Shown in pieces: positions 63,341 to 64,000 of a stretch of DNA of 64,000 nt. The stretch is from NCBI GenBank assembly GCA_021234535.1, contig CM037843.1, positions 33,481,200 to 33,545,199 of the forward strand. Reading direction: 5' to 3'. This DNA comes from Stichopus chloronotus. Lineage: Eukaryota > Echinodermata > Holothuroidea > Aspidochirotida > Stichopodidae. The notes beneath the pieces were generated by a model that was given only the letters and a program-made list of their open reading frames with translations, ran no database searches and was not told where the DNA came from. Positions within the stretch are counted from its first letter, which is position 1; each line of letters begins with the position of its first letter. The position numbers and the translations under genes were made by a program.

Positions 63341-63779
63341 ATTGTAACATAGTTCATAACTGTACGAACACAATGTGAACACTGCATTTACTTTAGAAAG
63401 ATAAATAAACTGAACTATTCTACCACACTGGCGTTCCGATCTTCATGTCAAAGAATTAGAAAAGAATGACGTGGTATTTCACATTAGTATGTTATATAGC
63501 TATCTCAGGTAGACGTAATTACTAGAAACATCTCGAGACAGACGATGTGTTCCTTTGCCTTACATTAGCATATTCGACAAACATTATGCATCACAACGCT
63601 CCTCGGTCTCTGCTTTAAATGCCATCAGTATAAATCCACCGTGAAGAAAAACAAAACATGTACACACAATAAGAAGAGAGAAAGGAAAGAAATGAGAGAG
63701 AGCTCACGATGCTGAAATTGTGTACAATACCGTGAAGTGTCCTTTACTGTACATTAAATTTTTAACTGTATATGTATAC

Positions 63780-63813
63780 GTAAATAAATAAATAAATATA
63801 TATATATATATAT
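63780..63813. repeat. AAAT then TA microsatellite
   Basis: (TAAA)4-like run passing into about 18 bp of (TA)n. Confidence 0.9.
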
Positions 63814-64000
63814 CGCTTCAAGGTATTATAACAGCCACACTAATTTTTTGTAATTTATTCCTTTGTATAAATTTGATAATCATGACAACATGTAACATAT
63901 TTTGACTGAAGATGATGAAAGTCAAATTCAAAGATACTGAACATTCCCATATTCTCGTATGATAATGAGTTTGCAAAAATATATCCATTATTTTATCTCA

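Larger units (their letters stand above)
62961..64000 (-). other. Intron of the K2P channel gene
   Basis: No further K2P coding sequence is seen up to the window edge, so this is the 3' part of the intron that splits the first pore. It contains a GAT-type trinucleotide tract and a TA microsatellite, listed separately. Confidence 0.75.

Noticed and set aside
1..64000. CRISPR arrays, prokaryotic operons, rRNA, telomeric repeats
   Set aside because: No spaced direct-repeat array, no ribosome-binding-site gene strings, no rRNA-like conserved blocks and no TTAGGG runs were seen. The window is animal nuclear DNA.

Overview
The window is animal nuclear DNA, AT-rich and gene-poor, most likely from a marine invertebrate. 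The species cannot be fixed from the sequence. Three things point this way: two conserved metazoan terminal exons with proper splice acceptors, very long non-coding stretches full of microsatellites and degenerate minisatellites, and decayed mobile elements of several classes (Penelope-like, Ty3/gypsy, hAT-type MITE, foldback-like, tRNA-derived SINE). It also holds a broken copy of a multi-copy uncharacterised gene family that I know from many aquatic animal genomes. There are no bacterial-style operons.

Layout. 1-10497 is read as intron or upstream flank of a plus-strand gene. It contains a SINE with an AT/GATA microsatellite tail (1.2-2.0 kb), a nest of minus-strand retroelement debris (2.2-3.8 kb), a near-perfect 28-bp hairpin (3.96 kb) and copy 1 of a dispersed repeat (6.1-6.7 kb). 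10498-10637 is the terminal coding exon of the peroxisomal AAA-ATPase gene PEX6. 10.6-31.2 kb has no recognisable gene but holds a tandem repeat of about 270 bp (14.3-15.1 kb), a CpG-rich island-like patch (19.3 kb), a minisatellite split in two (22.3 and 23.1 kb) and a degenerate G-rich minisatellite (29 kb). 31.2-34.95 kb is a frameshifted copy of the multi-copy gene family. 39.4-39.96 kb is copy 2 of the dispersed repeat. 42.3-45.2 kb is bounded by inverted arrays of a short tandem unit, like a foldback transposon, with a 171-bp MITE nested inside. 45.2-61.3 kb is again gene-poor, with a few hairpins, short duplications and two unexplained open frames. 61981-62921 (minus strand) is the terminal coding exon of a THIK-type two-pore-domain potassium channel (KCNK12/13 class). 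Its upstream exon lies to the right of the window.

The two conserved genes converge: PEX6 reads rightward and the K2P channel reads leftward, with about 51 kb between their stop codons. They have no functional link that I can see. PEX6 recycles the peroxisomal import receptor; the K2P channel carries background K+ current. Everything between looks like intergenic or UTR sequence and mobile-element remains. The least explained pieces are the broken multi-copy gene, the foldback-like element and the split or tandem repeats.
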